64,000 nt of DNA from Pseudomonadota bacterium (GTDB taxonomy: Bacteria; Pseudomonadota; Alphaproteobacteria; Acetobacterales; Acetobacteraceae): NCBI GenBank assembly GCA_021798915.1, contig JAJZBM010000003.1, positions 1 to 64,000 on the forward strand. The letters run 5' to 3'. Positions 32,203-42,098 of the stretch are shown here, in pieces. Both the position numbers and the translations under genes were made by a program. Each line of letters opens with the position of its first letter. Position 1 is the stretch's first letter. The notes beneath the pieces were generated by a model, which was given only the letters and a program-made list of their open reading frames with translations, was not told the origin of the DNA and ran no database searches.

Positions 32203-33323
32203 TGCTCAATTTGCAGAATTTCGCGACTCTCGTGCAGAATGCCGCGGCCGCGGTGCAAGGCGCCAGCACGGCTTTGCTCGATCTCTCGGTCGGCTCGGTG
32301 CTACGCGCGGTGCTCGAGGCGAGCAGTTCGGTCGCGCTCTGGCTGCAATGGCTCATCCTCCAGGTCCTCTCGATGACCCGCGCCGCGACCAGCACCGGTG
32401 CGAACCTCGATAGCTGGATGGCGGATTACGGCCTGACCCGGCTTCCCGCCATCGCCGCCGCCGGGTCCGTCACTTTCTCGCGCTTCACGCCGAGCAACGC
32501 CGCGCTGATCCCGGTCGGCGCCGAGGTGCGCACCGCGGATGGGACGCAGAGTTTCGCGGTGATCGCCGCAACCAACAACCCCGCCTGGAGTGCGTCGCAA
32601 AACGGTTACGCGATCGCCGCCGGTGTCGCCGCGGTCAGCGTGCCGGTCGTCGCCCTCACTTTGGGGACGGTCGGCAATGTGCAGCCGAATACGATAACCT
32701 TGCTCGCAACCGCCATCCCCGGCATCGACCAGGTGACCAACCCGCTCGCCTTCACCGGCGGCATCAACGCCGAGACCGATGCCGCGTTTCGCGCCCGCTT
32801 CGTCAATTACATCAATTCCCGATCGCTTGCGACCCCGATCGCGGTCGGCAACGCGATCGCCGGCATCCAGCAGGGCCTTACCTATCTCCTGCAGGAGAAC
32901 ATCAATCCCGCCGGCGCGACCGAGATGGGATTTTTTACCGTGACCATCGATGACGGCAGCGGCAACCCGCCGGCCAGCCTGATCGCGACGGTGAGTGCCG
33001 CGATCGAGGCGGTGCGACCGGTGGGGTCGCGCTATGCGGTCTTGCCACCGACGCTGATCGAGGCGTCGATTTCGCTCAATGTGACACTTTCTGCTGTCGG
33101 CTCGCTCGCGACCGTCGCGAGCGAGATCAGCACCGCCATCACCAGCTTCGTCGATGCGCTCCCGATCGGTGCGACCTTGCCGATCTCGCGCCTCGCGCAG
33201 CTCGCCTATGACGCTGATCCCACGGTCACCAACGTCACCGCCCTCAGCATCAACGGCAACACCGCCGATCTCGTGCCGCCGGTCACCGGCGTCATCAAGG
33301 CGGCCAGCGTGGTGGTGAACTGA
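32202..33323 (+). CDS. Baseplate wedge protein gpJ-like
   Basis: 373 residues. ALLDLSVGSVLRAVLEASS, GANLDSWMADYGLTRLPA, NPLAFTGGINAETDAAFR and RFVNYINSRSLATPIAV are conserved features of the gpJ/Mu gp47 wedge. Ser/Ala substitutions are within the usual range. Joins baseplate to sheath. Starts at the stop of gpW (ATG 32202 overlaps). Confidence 0.85.
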   Translation: MLNLQNFATLVQNAAAAVQGASTALLDLSVGSVLRAVLEASSSVALWLQWLILQVLSMTRAATSTGANLDSWMADYGLTRLPAIAAAGSVTFSRFTPSNAALIPVGAEVRTADGTQSFAVIAATNNPAWSASQNGYAIAAGVAAVSVPVVALTLGTVGNVQPNTITLLATAIPGIDQVTNPLAFTGGINAETDAAFRARFVNYINSRSLATPIAVGNAIAGIQQGLTYLLQENINPAGATEMGFFTVTIDDGSGNPPASLIATVSAAIEAVRPVGSRYAVLPPTLIEASISLNVTLSAVGSLATVASEISTAITSFVDALPIGATLPISRLAQLAYDADPTVTNVTALSINGNTADLVPPVTGVIKAASVVVN

Positions 33324-33324
33324 C

Positions 33325-33981
33325 ATGGCGACCGGAGATCAGAATGACATGGCGGCGCGCATGCAAGCCGTGCTGCCGCCATGGTTCGGCGCCCCGAGCC
33401 CGATTCTGACGGCGCTTCTGACCGGCATCGGTGCGATCTGGGCGTTCGTCTATAGCTTGCTCACTTATGTGACGTTGCAGACCCGGATCGCAACGGCGAC
33501 CAATATTTTTCTCGACATGATTTCGCTCGATTTCTTCGGCGACAATCTGCCGCGCAATCCCGGTGAATCCGACACCGCTTTCCGCGCCCGCATCGACCAG
33601 AACATTCTCCGCCCGCAAGCGACGCGCGCCGCCCTGTCGCAGACGCTGATCGATCTCACCGGCCGCCCGCCGATCATTTTCGAGCCCACCCGGCCCGAAG
33701 ATACCGGGAGTTACAATCAGGGCGGCGCCGGCTATGGCGTGGCCGGCGGCTGGGGCGATCTCGGCCTGCCGTTTCAATGTTTCGTCACCGCCTATCGGCC
33801 GCAGGAAAACGGCATCGCCAATGTCGCCGGCTGGAATGGCGGCGGCGGCTACGGCGTCGGCCCGATCGAATACGCCGATCTCGCCCTCGCCAGCCTCGGC
33901 ATCAGCGATGCCACGATCGACGCCGCCATCGCTGCGGTGATGCCGGCCGCGAGCATCGCCTGGACCCGCATCAGCAACTGA
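33325..33981 (+). CDS. Baseplate protein gpI-like
   Basis: 218 residues, 1 base after the gpJ stop. ILTALLTGIGAIWAFVYSL, DMISLDFFGDNLPRNPGES, RARIDQNILRPQATRAALS and the long glycine-rich end NQGGAGYGVAGGWGDLGLP. Position I matches P2 order, and this fold connects fibres to the baseplate. Confidence 0.7.
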   Translation: MATGDQNDMAARMQAVLPPWFGAPSPILTALLTGIGAIWAFVYSLLTYVTLQTRIATATNIFLDMISLDFFGDNLPRNPGESDTAFRARIDQNILRPQATRAALSQTLIDLTGRPPIIFEPTRPEDTGSYNQGGAGYGVAGGWGDLGLPFQCFVTAYRPQENGIANVAGWNGGGGYGVGPIEYADLALASLGISDATIDAAIAAVMPAASIAWTRISN

Positions 33982-34019
33982 CCAGCCGGCGCACCCCCAT
34001 CGCCGGCAGAGGAGATCCC

Positions 34020-35261
34020 ATGGACCGCAACATCGTCTATCCGGGCGCGATCCCGCTCGACACCGATCTTCTGACCATCAATCGCAACGCCCTCGTCGCC
34101 CTCGGCTATCTCGTGCAGGCGACCCTTGGGAGCACCACTGTCGTCGATGGCCTCGCCTGCGCGCCGACCGTGCCCGCCTCGATGACCATTACCGTCGGCC
34201 CCGGCAGCATCACCACCCTCACCACCATCGACCCACTCGCTTACGGCTCGCTTCCCGCCGATAACACCGATCCCCTGGTGAAGATGGGCATCAACACCAC
34301 GGCGACCAGTTTCACGCTGACGGCGCCTGCGAGTTCTGGCGACGCGATCGCCTATCTGATCGAAGCGGCCTTTCTCGAGAGCGATACCGATCCCGTCGTT
34401 CTTCCCTATTACAACGCCGCCAATCCGGCACAACCCTATAGCGGGCCCTCGAATTCGGGCGCGCAGCAGAACACCGCGCGCATCGAGCGCGTGCAGTTGC
34501 AGGTGAAATCGGGCGCCCCGGCGCCGGTCGGGACGGAGGTCGCGCCGCCGGTCGATAGCGGCTGGGTCGGGCTCTATGTCGTGACCGTCTCTTATGGCAC
34601 GACCAGCCTCACCGCGGCGAACATCGCGACCCTGCCCACGGCCCCGTTCATTCCCTTCAAACTGCCGCAGTTGACGCCTGGCGTTTCCCGCATGACGGCG
34701 TTTGGCGCGAGCGGGACCTGGACGGTGCCGAGCGGGATTTCGCAGGTGCGCGCGCGTGTCTGGGGCGCGGGCGGCGGCGGTGGCGCCGGTGGTGGCGGCG
34801 CGGGCGGCGGCGGCAGTGGCGGCGGCTATACCGAGGGGTATTTCCCGGTGACGCCCGGCACCACCATCGCGATCACCATCGGCACCGGCGGCAGCTCGGG
34901 CCTCCCCGGCGGCACGTCGAGTTTCGGCACCGCAGCCTCGGCGACCGGTGGCGCGCCCGGCGGCAGCGGCAGCGCCGGCAGCTCGGGGATCGCGTCGGTG
35001 AGCGGCGGCGCGGGTTCGGGCGGAGGATTCTCCGTTCCCGGCCAATTCGGCCAGAACGGCCTCGTCTTTCCCGGCGGCGGTCTGGTCGGCGGCACGGGCG
35101 GTGCGGCGTATGGCGGCGCCGCCGCGTTCGGCCCGGCGGGCAGCACGTCGACGAATCTCGCTGGCATCAACGGTGCTTTCGCCGGCACCGCCGGCTCTGG
35201 TGGCATCGCCGACGCCGCCGGCGGCAGCGGTGCGGGCGGCCTCGTCATTCTCGAGTGGTGA
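34020..35261 (+). CDS. Glycine-rich tail fibre protein
   Basis: 413 residues from ATG 34020. Residues 1-220 form a conserved adaptor segment (IPLDTDLLTINRNALVALG, MTITVGPGSITTLTTIDPL). Residues 225-410 are a Gly-rich sandwich starting ASGTWTVPSGISQVRARVW and GAGGGGGAGGGGAGGGGSG, a fold used by receptor-binding fibre tips. It likely contacts the host surface or bridges to the spikes. Confidence 0.7.
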   Translation: MDRNIVYPGAIPLDTDLLTINRNALVALGYLVQATLGSTTVVDGLACAPTVPASMTITVGPGSITTLTTIDPLAYGSLPADNTDPLVKMGINTTATSFTLTAPASSGDAIAYLIEAAFLESDTDPVVLPYYNAANPAQPYSGPSNSGAQQNTARIERVQLQVKSGAPAPVGTEVAPPVDSGWVGLYVVTVSYGTTSLTAANIATLPTAPFIPFKLPQLTPGVSRMTAFGASGTWTVPSGISQVRARVWGAGGGGGAGGGGAGGGGSGGGYTEGYFPVTPGTTIAITIGTGGSSGLPGGTSSFGTAASATGGAPGGSGSAGSSGIASVSGGAGSGGGFSVPGQFGQNGLVFPGGGLVGGTGGAAYGGAAAFGPAGSTSTNLAGINGAFAGTAGSGGIADAAGGSGAGGLVILEW

Positions 35262-35282
35262 TCAGCAGTTTCGGAGAACGCC

Positions 35283-35777
35283 ATGTCCACGCCCGCAACC
35301 CATGTCTGGACCCCCTCGACCGCGCGCACCGTGGTGCTCGACGGTTTCGTCCCGGTGCCGCGCGGAACGCAGCCTGCGGTTCCCGCCCTGCCGCTCTGGC
35401 CGCTCAAGGATCCGAATGACGTCCTCGACTATCAATTCGACATTTCTGCAGCACTCGCCGGCAATCCCGGTGACGGCATCGCCTCCCTCGGCGTTACCAT
35501 AGCACCCGACAATCCCGGTGATCTGACCTTGAATTCGGCGCTCGCCAACGGCGCCATCGCGGTGCTCTGGCTCGCCGCCGGCCAGTCCGGAACGGTCTAT
35601 ACCGTCACCATCACCATCACCACGCTTTCCGGCCGCACCCTGGCACGGAGTCTTTTGCTGCCGGTCTATTCGCTGTCGTCACTACCAGTTCTGCCGAACG
35701 ATCTGATCACCAATACCGGCCTCATCCTCACCGACCAGAACGGCAACCCGATTCTGATCACGGGCAGCGGATCATGA
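35283..35777 (+). CDS. Fibre-associated beta protein
   Basis: 164 residues. Starts with a proline-rich THVWTPSTARTVVLDGFVP, then a beta domain of the kind found in small fibre-accessory proteins (PLKDPNDVLDYQFDISAAL, YTVTITITTLSGRTLARSL). No enzymatic motif. It sits between the Gly-rich fibre and spike 1; its stop overlaps the spike start (ATGA). Confidence 0.55.
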   Translation: MSTPATHVWTPSTARTVVLDGFVPVPRGTQPAVPALPLWPLKDPNDVLDYQFDISAALAGNPGDGIASLGVTIAPDNPGDLTLNSALANGAIAVLWLAAGQSGTVYTVTITITTLSGRTLARSLLLPVYSLSSLPVLPNDLITNTGLILTDQNGNPILITGSGS

Positions 35778-38326
35778 TGACCATCGACGCCCTGCCGCCG
35801 GCGATCTCTGCGGCCGATACCGACGAATATCCGGCCAACCAGAACGGCATCACCCGCAAGGTCACGCGGGCGCAGATTCTGGCCGGCGTGCAGCCCGCTT
35901 TCGCGCTCGCCCCCAACACGCTGCTCGGCAATCCCGGCAATACGGTCGGCGGCGCGCAGGCGATCACGATCGGGGCCAATCTCGCGCTCGCGGGCGGGGT
36001 TCTGAGCGCGGCGGCGGCGCCCTATTCGGTGCCGTCGCTCGCCGCCGGCAACGCACCGCAACCGGGAGACCTCGTGCCGCTCGGGCAGAATGGCGGCAAT
36101 GTCGCCGTTCCTTACGCCAGTTTCATGCAGAATATCGCAACCCTGCCGGGCGTTTCCGCCGCCGGCATGGTTGCCACCGCCAATGGCACGACGGCGAGCC
36201 GGACGATTGCGCAGTTTCTCGAAGATAGTGTCGCGGTCGAAAGCTTCGGCGCCAAGGGTGACGGCGTCAGCGACGATACCGCGGCGCTCAACGCCGCCCT
36301 CGCTTCCGGCCGGCCGCTTCGCTTCGGCCCTGGCACCTACCTGGTGAGTGGACAATGGACGCCGAGCACCACGAGCGCCGTCCTCCTCGGCACGCCCGGC
36401 CAGACGGTGCTCCGGCGCGGCGCGCAGGCCACCGGCGGCGCGTGGATTTCGATCGCCAGCGCTGCGTTCTACGCCTCCGGCATTCTCTTTGACGCCAACG
36501 CGACCATCACCACCGATACCTGGGCGGTGCTGGTGACACCCGCTTGCACCAAAGCCGTGTTCGAAACCTGCGGCTTCACCGGCGCCGGCGGGCCGACGAT
36601 GGGCTCGGGTCTGGTCATTCAGGCTTCCGACCCCGAGAGCGTGCAATACGAGATTCGGAATTGCGAAGCCTATGGCAACGCGATTCACGGAATCTGGGTG
36701 CAGGCGGTGATGGGTGTCGCGATCAGCGGCAGCCGCGCCCATGACAATGGCAGCTACGGCATCGTCATCGACTATGCCGATCCCGCTTTCGTCCAGAAAC
36801 TGCATCTTTGCCAGGTTGCCGATTGCCGCGCCTGGAACAATCAGCGCGGCATCTCGATCGGCAATTTCAACCAGAGTAACACGACGCCTCCAGTCTGGGG
36901 CAACGCCAATCCCGATGCCCTGGCGATACTGATCACCAACAATATCTGCCACGACAACAGCGAATACGGCATCGCGGTCGCCGGACAGGCGCTCGCGGTC
37001 AGCGGCAATCTTCTCGTCGATAATGGCGCCAATGGCGCCGGGCTGCTCGCCAATACCGCCTATAGCCTGATTTGCGGCAATACCATCGTCTGGCTCGCCG
37101 GCACCGCGCCTTACGGCATCGATAGCGGTGGCGCGATCCATGGCGATATCGTCGGGAATTTCATTTCTGGTGCTGCGATAAGCATCAATCCCGGCGGCAG
37201 CCAGAATATGCGCGTCGCGCGCAACCGCATTCAGGCGAGCACGCTTTGGGCGATCCAGGTCAACAATGTCGAGACTGACGGCCACGGCAATAATTTCGGC
37301 ATCGCCTGCACCGATCTCGCGATCACCGATAACTGGATCGGATTCGCAACCGGCGGCGGCATCATCCTCCGCGACGGGCCGCAGAATGTCGTGATCGCGC
37401 GCAACCGCTTCATGGGAACCGGGACGACGACGATCGCCGACTGCCTGACAGCGGCAACCGATTCCGTTCTCATCTCCGAAAATTCCTGGAACGACAGCGC
37501 GCTTCTGACCATCAATCCTCTGGCCAGCGGGAGCGGCCCGCAAACCCTCGTCTTCCCGGATATCGCCGATGAGATCATGATCACGTCTGCGGCCGGGCCG
37601 ATCGCGAGCATGGTTTCCGCCTCGCAATATGCGCTGGCGGGCGCGATCGGTTTCGTGAGCGTGGTTGCCGGCGGGACGAATTATACCGAGGCGAGTGTCG
37701 CGATCGGCGGGCCCGGAACCGGCGCCACGGCGACCGCGCTGCTCCGCAATGGCGCGATCATCGGCATCGCCCTTTCGGCGCCGGGCAGCGGCTATGGCGC
37801 GATCGGCACGACGATCCCGGTCACCATCAGCGGTGACGGCACCGGCGCCGAGGCCATCGCCTATGTCTCGGCGCCGCTTCCCGCCGGGCGGCGCCTTCGC
37901 ACGCGCTGCAACGAAGCGGTGGTCTTCACCCGCATCGGCTCGGCGCCGTTTCAGGAAAACTGGACGCTTTTCGATCTCACCGTGCCGGCGAACAGCGAGG
38001 TCGCGTGGACGGTGACCTATGGCGCGTGGCGCGCCGGGGTCGTGCCGCTCGGCGGTTATTTCGCGTTTCCCGGCGACGGATCGGTGACTTTCGGCAGCGT
38101 CAATGGCGGCGATGTGCGGCTTCACCCGAATGGCGGCGGCGTGCTTCGCATCACCTCCGATGCCGCACCCGAAGGGGTGATCTCGACCATTGGCACCGGC
38201 TCGCCGGAAGGCGTCATCACTGCGCCGCCAGGCTCTGATTACCGCAATCTCGCCGGCGGTGTCGGCAGCACTTTCTGGGTGAAGCAAACCGGAACCGCGG
38301 CCACCGGCTGGCTCGCCATCGCCTGA
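35774..38326 (+). CDS. Tail spike 1, right-handed beta-helix (pectate lyase 3-like)
   Basis: 850 residues. Residues 1-45 are an anchor with IDALPPAISAADTDEYPAN and KVTRAQILAGVQ. FGAKGDGVSDDTAALNAAL (about residues 157-175) marks the start of a pectate_lyase_3-type beta-helix, with coils such as SGSRAHDNGSYGIVIDYAD and ITNNICHDNSEYGIAVAG. A VVAGGTNYTEASVAIGGPG / SAPGSGYGAIGTTIPV repeat follows at 37.65-37.88 kb. Such spikes bind and often cleave surface polysaccharide. Confidence 0.8.
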   Translation: MMTIDALPPAISAADTDEYPANQNGITRKVTRAQILAGVQPAFALAPNTLLGNPGNTVGGAQAITIGANLALAGGVLSAAAAPYSVPSLAAGNAPQPGDLVPLGQNGGNVAVPYASFMQNIATLPGVSAAGMVATANGTTASRTIAQFLEDSVAVESFGAKGDGVSDDTAALNAALASGRPLRFGPGTYLVSGQWTPSTTSAVLLGTPGQTVLRRGAQATGGAWISIASAAFYASGILFDANATITTDTWAVLVTPACTKAVFETCGFTGAGGPTMGSGLVIQASDPESVQYEIRNCEAYGNAIHGIWVQAVMGVAISGSRAHDNGSYGIVIDYADPAFVQKLHLCQVADCRAWNNQRGISIGNFNQSNTTPPVWGNANPDALAILITNNICHDNSEYGIAVAGQALAVSGNLLVDNGANGAGLLANTAYSLICGNTIVWLAGTAPYGIDSGGAIHGDIVGNFISGAAISINPGGSQNMRVARNRIQASTLWAIQVNNVETDGHGNNFGIACTDLAITDNWIGFATGGGIILRDGPQNVVIARNRFMGTGTTTIADCLTAATDSVLISENSWNDSALLTINPLASGSGPQTLVFPDIADEIMITSAAGPIASMVSASQYALAGAIGFVSVVAGGTNYTEASVAIGGPGTGATATALLRNGAIIGIALSAPGSGYGAIGTTIPVTISGDGTGAEAIAYVSAPLPAGRRLRTRCNEAVVFTRIGSAPFQENWTLFDLTVPANSEVAWTVTYGAWRAGVVPLGGYFAFPGDGSVTFGSVNGGDVRLHPNGGGVLRITSDAAPEGVISTIGTGSPEGVITAPPGSDYRNLAGGVGSTFWVKQTGTAATGWLAIA

Positions 38327-38354
38327 ATTCGGCGTCGTTTACGAAAGGCACACC

Positions 38355-41300
38355 ATGCCCACCATTCCGCAATTGCCAACTGTCACGGCGGTCAATTCCG
38401 ATGACGAGCTGCCCCTGCAGCAGAATGGCGTGACCAGTGCGGTGACCGTTGGAACCCTGCTCGCTGGCACGCAACCGGCGCTTACCGTCCCGTCCGGATC
38501 CCTCCTCGGCGGTGCGAGCCTCGGTGCCGGAAGCCCGGCGCCGGTCGCGATCGGCAATGGTCTCACCTTCGCCAATGCCACGGTCTCGGCCAGTATCGGC
38601 ACCACAGCCGGAACCGTCGCCGCCGGCAATGATCCGCGTCTGACCGGCGCATTGCAAAGCGCGAATAATCTTTCCGATCTCGCCAATACGGCGCTCGCGC
38701 GTGGCAATCTCGGCCTTGGGAGTCTCGCGACCCAAAATGCCGCTGCCGTCCAGATCAGCGGCGGCAGCGTCAGCGCGACCGATCTCTCCAACGCGACCGC
38801 GATCGCAAGCGCGACCAATACGGCGCGGACGCTGGCCGCGCGCTTTGCCGACCGCCTCAATGTCGATGATTTCGGCCTCGCCCGCAACGGCACGACCGAT
38901 GATTCGGTCGCCTTTGCCGCCGCCGTCGCCGCCGCAAGCGCCGCCAATAAGGCGCTCTACATTCCCGCCGGCGGTCCGATCCTGCTTGCCGGTGCAGCAC
39001 AGATCACCCTTCAGAACGTCGCCTTGATCGGCGATGGCGGCACCGATTTCGGCTATCCTTATGGCAAAACCGGAAGCCAGATCTGGATCACCGGCACGGC
39101 GCAATCGCCGTTCCTGATCGGCGCCTCGGTGTTGATCGAGCGGCTCTGTTTTTACTACCCGAACCAGTTCGACCAACCCGAGGGCCCGATCGTCTACCCG
39201 CCGCTATTTCTCGGCATGACCGGGATTTCCGCCGTCGCCGATGTGGTGTTCACAGACAATCAGGTGACCAACGCCTATGATTTCTTCACCGTCCCGGCCG
39301 CGACCACGCTCGGCGATGTGATGTTTGCGCGGAACCGCATCTGCGCCCTCAATGTCTGCTTTACCCTTCCCAATGTCGCTGACATCGTCTTCATGTCCGA
39401 CAATTTCTTCTCCTGGGGCGTGTTTCAGGACGAGATGCTGCATTACGGCGGCGGCGCGGCGGCGACGGTCGCGGCCACCCTGACCCTCGCCGCCGGGGTT
39501 GCCGCCGGCAGCACCGTGCTCCCGGTCAGCAGCGTCACCAATCTGGTCCCCGGCATGCCACTCGCGGCGAATGCGGCCATCCCCTATAACGCGACCATCG
39601 CCAGCATCGCCGGCAACAGCATCACCATCACCGTGCCGACGCTCGCCGCCCTTGCCGCCGGGGCGACGTTCCAGGCGGTCAAGAATGCCTATTATCTCCG
39701 CAATTACGCAACCACGCGGAGCGTCTGGCTGCTCGTCACCGGCAATGGTAGTGCGAGCGGTCCCTCTTCGACGACGAATGGCGGGCCGATCGCGGTCGGC
39801 AACTTCGTCTTTGGCTATCGCACCGCGATTCTCGTCGATGGCGGAACGCTGGCCGGCAATTTCACCGAAACCAGTTTCGATTCGATCGGCTCGGTCTTGC
39901 AGGTGATCAACAACGGCACCTTGCAGACCACGCATTTCGGGAATTTCAGCGTCTATGGCTATATCAGCGGCGATACCTCAGCACCCTTGCCGCTGTTTCT
40001 GATCGACAATCCGGCGCCGAACGCGAGCGAATCCGCCTCCGGCGCCGATCTCATGCTGACCGTCGCCAATATGGAGGTCGGCTTCTGCGAGGGGATGATT
40101 TTCGATATCAAAGGTGATTACGTCTACGAGGTTCGGATCACCGACAGCAAGCTCACGCGCTATGCCCATAACGGCGTGATCTCACCGCAACCGGCCTTGC
40201 GGATCGATGCGCCCAATGCCCGGCTTTCCCTGATCGGCAACGAAATCCTGCCCCAGGATGGCGGGGTCGGCGTGCAGCTCAGCGCCATTCTTGCAGCGAC
40301 CATCGTCGGTAATTGCTTTGTCGGCTGCAATGTGCCGCTCGATATCGAAACCGCGAGCGGCTTCCTCACCCTTGCCGGCAACACCGCGATCGCAACCGGC
40401 GGCAGCGCCGCGATCGCAACCGGCCTGCTCGCCGCAACCGAGGTCAGCATCGGGGGCTCGATCACCGCCGGCGATGTTTTGACGCTGACCGTCTCCGGCA
40501 ATGCCGTGATCGGCGGCCCGGTTGCGACCAGTTACACCGTGCAAAGCGGTGACACCACGGCAAGCGCGGCACTCGGCCTCGCAAGTGCGGTCTCGGCGAC
40601 AATCGCGATCGTGCCGGCAACGATTCTGGACACGGCGCTGGCCGGGGCAAACACCCTCACCCTTTATGATGCGAGCGCGCTCGCCGTCGGCATGGTCGCT
40701 TATGGCAATGCGGCGATCCCGGCCGCGACGCGGATCACCGCGATTTCCGGCAATACCGTGACGCTGAGTGCTGCGATCAGCGCTGAGATCGCGTTCAACG
40801 GCGCGGTCACGTTTGCAACCCCGCTCGCCGTTCTTTCCGGCAATTACGCGCCCAGCGCTGGGGTTTTCGTGACCGTCCATCCCGGCGCGGCGACGCTCGT
40901 TCTCCATGCGCCGCAAGCGGCATCCCTGTCGCTCGCGGCAACCACCTCGAGCGGGGCGAGCGAGACGCTGACCATCACGACGCTCGCGACCAATGCCGCC
41001 GGCAATGTCCACGACGTCGGCAATGGCTGGGACAAGCCGAGCTATGCCTTTGCGCCGGCGCAAAATGACGTCGTTACCGGCGCCGTCAACGGACTTCGCC
41101 TGTTCGGTGCGGTGAGCGGCGCGCCGGCCGGGCTCGGGAGTTCTGGAAGCGATACCGCGGTCGGCCTCCAGCTTTCCACCCAGGGTAACGGCATCGTGCA
41201 TTTTTCGACGAATGGCAATGATGTCGCGCGCATCACGCCGATCTCTGGTTTCGCAAATTACCTCGATCTGGTGCCAGGAAGTGCTGGCGCACCGGCTGGC

Positions 41301-41720
41301 ATCACCAGCGCCGGCGCGCTCGGCGCCAATGGCGTCACCCTCGCCGGCGCCGGGGCGGGTGCGGTCTCGCTCGGCTCGCTCGGGGCGGGTGGCTCGCCGG
41401 TGGCTTTCCTCGGGGCGCGCGCCGAGCAATCCTATAGCTACCAAACCCCGGCGAGTGGTGCGGCACTTCTGGTTCCGAATAATTGTTCTCTGTTGCAGAT
41501 TGCAGGTTCCGCGACTCTCGCAAGCTTGAGCATAACCATGCCGGCGGCGCCGATCGATGGCCAGGAAGTGACCATCGCGACCCTTCCCACCATCACCGCG
41601 CTCACCCTGCAAGCCAATACCGGCCAGACCATCTCCGGCGCGCCGAGCACGATGGCGGGCAACAGCGCCATCCGCTTCATCTTTTTCGCGACTGGCTCGC
41701 TCTGGGCGCGCTTGCAATAG
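38355..41720 (+). CDS. Tail spike 2, large beta-helix protein
   Basis: 1,121 residues. The anchor PTVTAVNSDDELPLQQNGV followed by VGTLLAGTQPAL is homologous to spike 1. LNVDDFGLARNGTTDDSVA begins the beta-helix. Two copies of an A-G-x-T...GM...AIP..T.I.AI.GN module lie near residues 375-440 and 755-820. A C-terminal trimer-like end PAAPIDGQEVTIATLPTIT closes the protein. Probably a second receptor-binding or depolymerising spike; no catalytic site can be assigned. Confidence 0.75.
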   Translation: MPTIPQLPTVTAVNSDDELPLQQNGVTSAVTVGTLLAGTQPALTVPSGSLLGGASLGAGSPAPVAIGNGLTFANATVSASIGTTAGTVAAGNDPRLTGALQSANNLSDLANTALARGNLGLGSLATQNAAAVQISGGSVSATDLSNATAIASATNTARTLAARFADRLNVDDFGLARNGTTDDSVAFAAAVAAASAANKALYIPAGGPILLAGAAQITLQNVALIGDGGTDFGYPYGKTGSQIWITGTAQSPFLIGASVLIERLCFYYPNQFDQPEGPIVYPPLFLGMTGISAVADVVFTDNQVTNAYDFFTVPAATTLGDVMFARNRICALNVCFTLPNVADIVFMSDNFFSWGVFQDEMLHYGGGAAATVAATLTLAAGVAAGSTVLPVSSVTNLVPGMPLAANAAIPYNATIASIAGNSITITVPTLAALAAGATFQAVKNAYYLRNYATTRSVWLLVTGNGSASGPSSTTNGGPIAVGNFVFGYRTAILVDGGTLAGNFTETSFDSIGSVLQVINNGTLQTTHFGNFSVYGYISGDTSAPLPLFLIDNPAPNASESASGADLMLTVANMEVGFCEGMIFDIKGDYVYEVRITDSKLTRYAHNGVISPQPALRIDAPNARLSLIGNEILPQDGGVGVQLSAILAATIVGNCFVGCNVPLDIETASGFLTLAGNTAIATGGSAAIATGLLAATEVSIGGSITAGDVLTLTVSGNAVIGGPVATSYTVQSGDTTASAALGLASAVSATIAIVPATILDTALAGANTLTLYDASALAVGMVAYGNAAIPAATRITAISGNTVTLSAAISAEIAFNGAVTFATPLAVLSGNYAPSAGVFVTVHPGAATLVLHAPQAASLSLAATTSSGASETLTITTLATNAAGNVHDVGNGWDKPSYAFAPAQNDVVTGAVNGLRLFGAVSGAPAGLGSSGSDTAVGLQLSTQGNGIVHFSTNGNDVARITPISGFANYLDLVPGSAGAPAGITSAGALGANGVTLAGAGAGAVSLGSLGAGGSPVAFLGARAEQSYSYQTPASGAALLVPNNCSLLQIAGSATLASLSITMPAAPIDGQEVTIATLPTITALTLQANTGQTISGAPSTMAGNSAIRFIFFATGSLWARLQ

Positions 41721-41732
41721 GAAGTTCACATC

Positions 41733-42098
41733 ATGGCCCTTTCCAAATCACTCGACCCCGACCATACCGGCGCGCCGGCGCAGTATTGGCGCATTCTGCA
41801 TCGGCAGGATTTCTTCGATGCCAGGCGCATCGAAATCACGCTCGGAGGCTATCTCTCCGAAGCGGCGCGGCGCGCCGGCTGCAACCCGCTCGGCACGCCG
41901 AAACGCTATGCGCTCACCCTTGCCGATTTTCCGCAGGCGACGGATTGGCACGCGATCACCACCGCGATGCTTTATGCGGCACTCAAGGATAAACTCAGTA
42001 AGGCGGCGGCGGAATCGCATGACGGCAATCCCCGGCGCTGGCCGGAGATCAATGGTTGCGCTGTCGATCCGGCGCTCGCCGGCGCCGGAGATGCGTGA
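41733..42098 (+). CDS. Small phage protein after spike genes
   Basis: 121 residues with LDPDHTGAPAQYWRILHRQ, RRIEITLGGYLSEAARRAG and LADFPQATDWHAITTAMLY. No motif recognised; gene order suggests a fibre-assembly or lysis-accessory role. Stop overlaps the next ATG (TGATG). Confidence 0.5.
   Translation: MALSKSLDPDHTGAPAQYWRILHRQDFFDARRIEITLGGYLSEAARRAGCNPLGTPKRYALTLADFPQATDWHAITTAMLYAALKDKLSKAAAESHDGNPRRWPEINGCAVDPALAGAGDA

Noticed and set aside
35666-38287. An 873-codon open frame opposite tail spike 1
   Set aside because: Antisense to an obviously real beta-helix protein; low complexity Arg/Asp-rich translation typical of GC-rich shadow frames.
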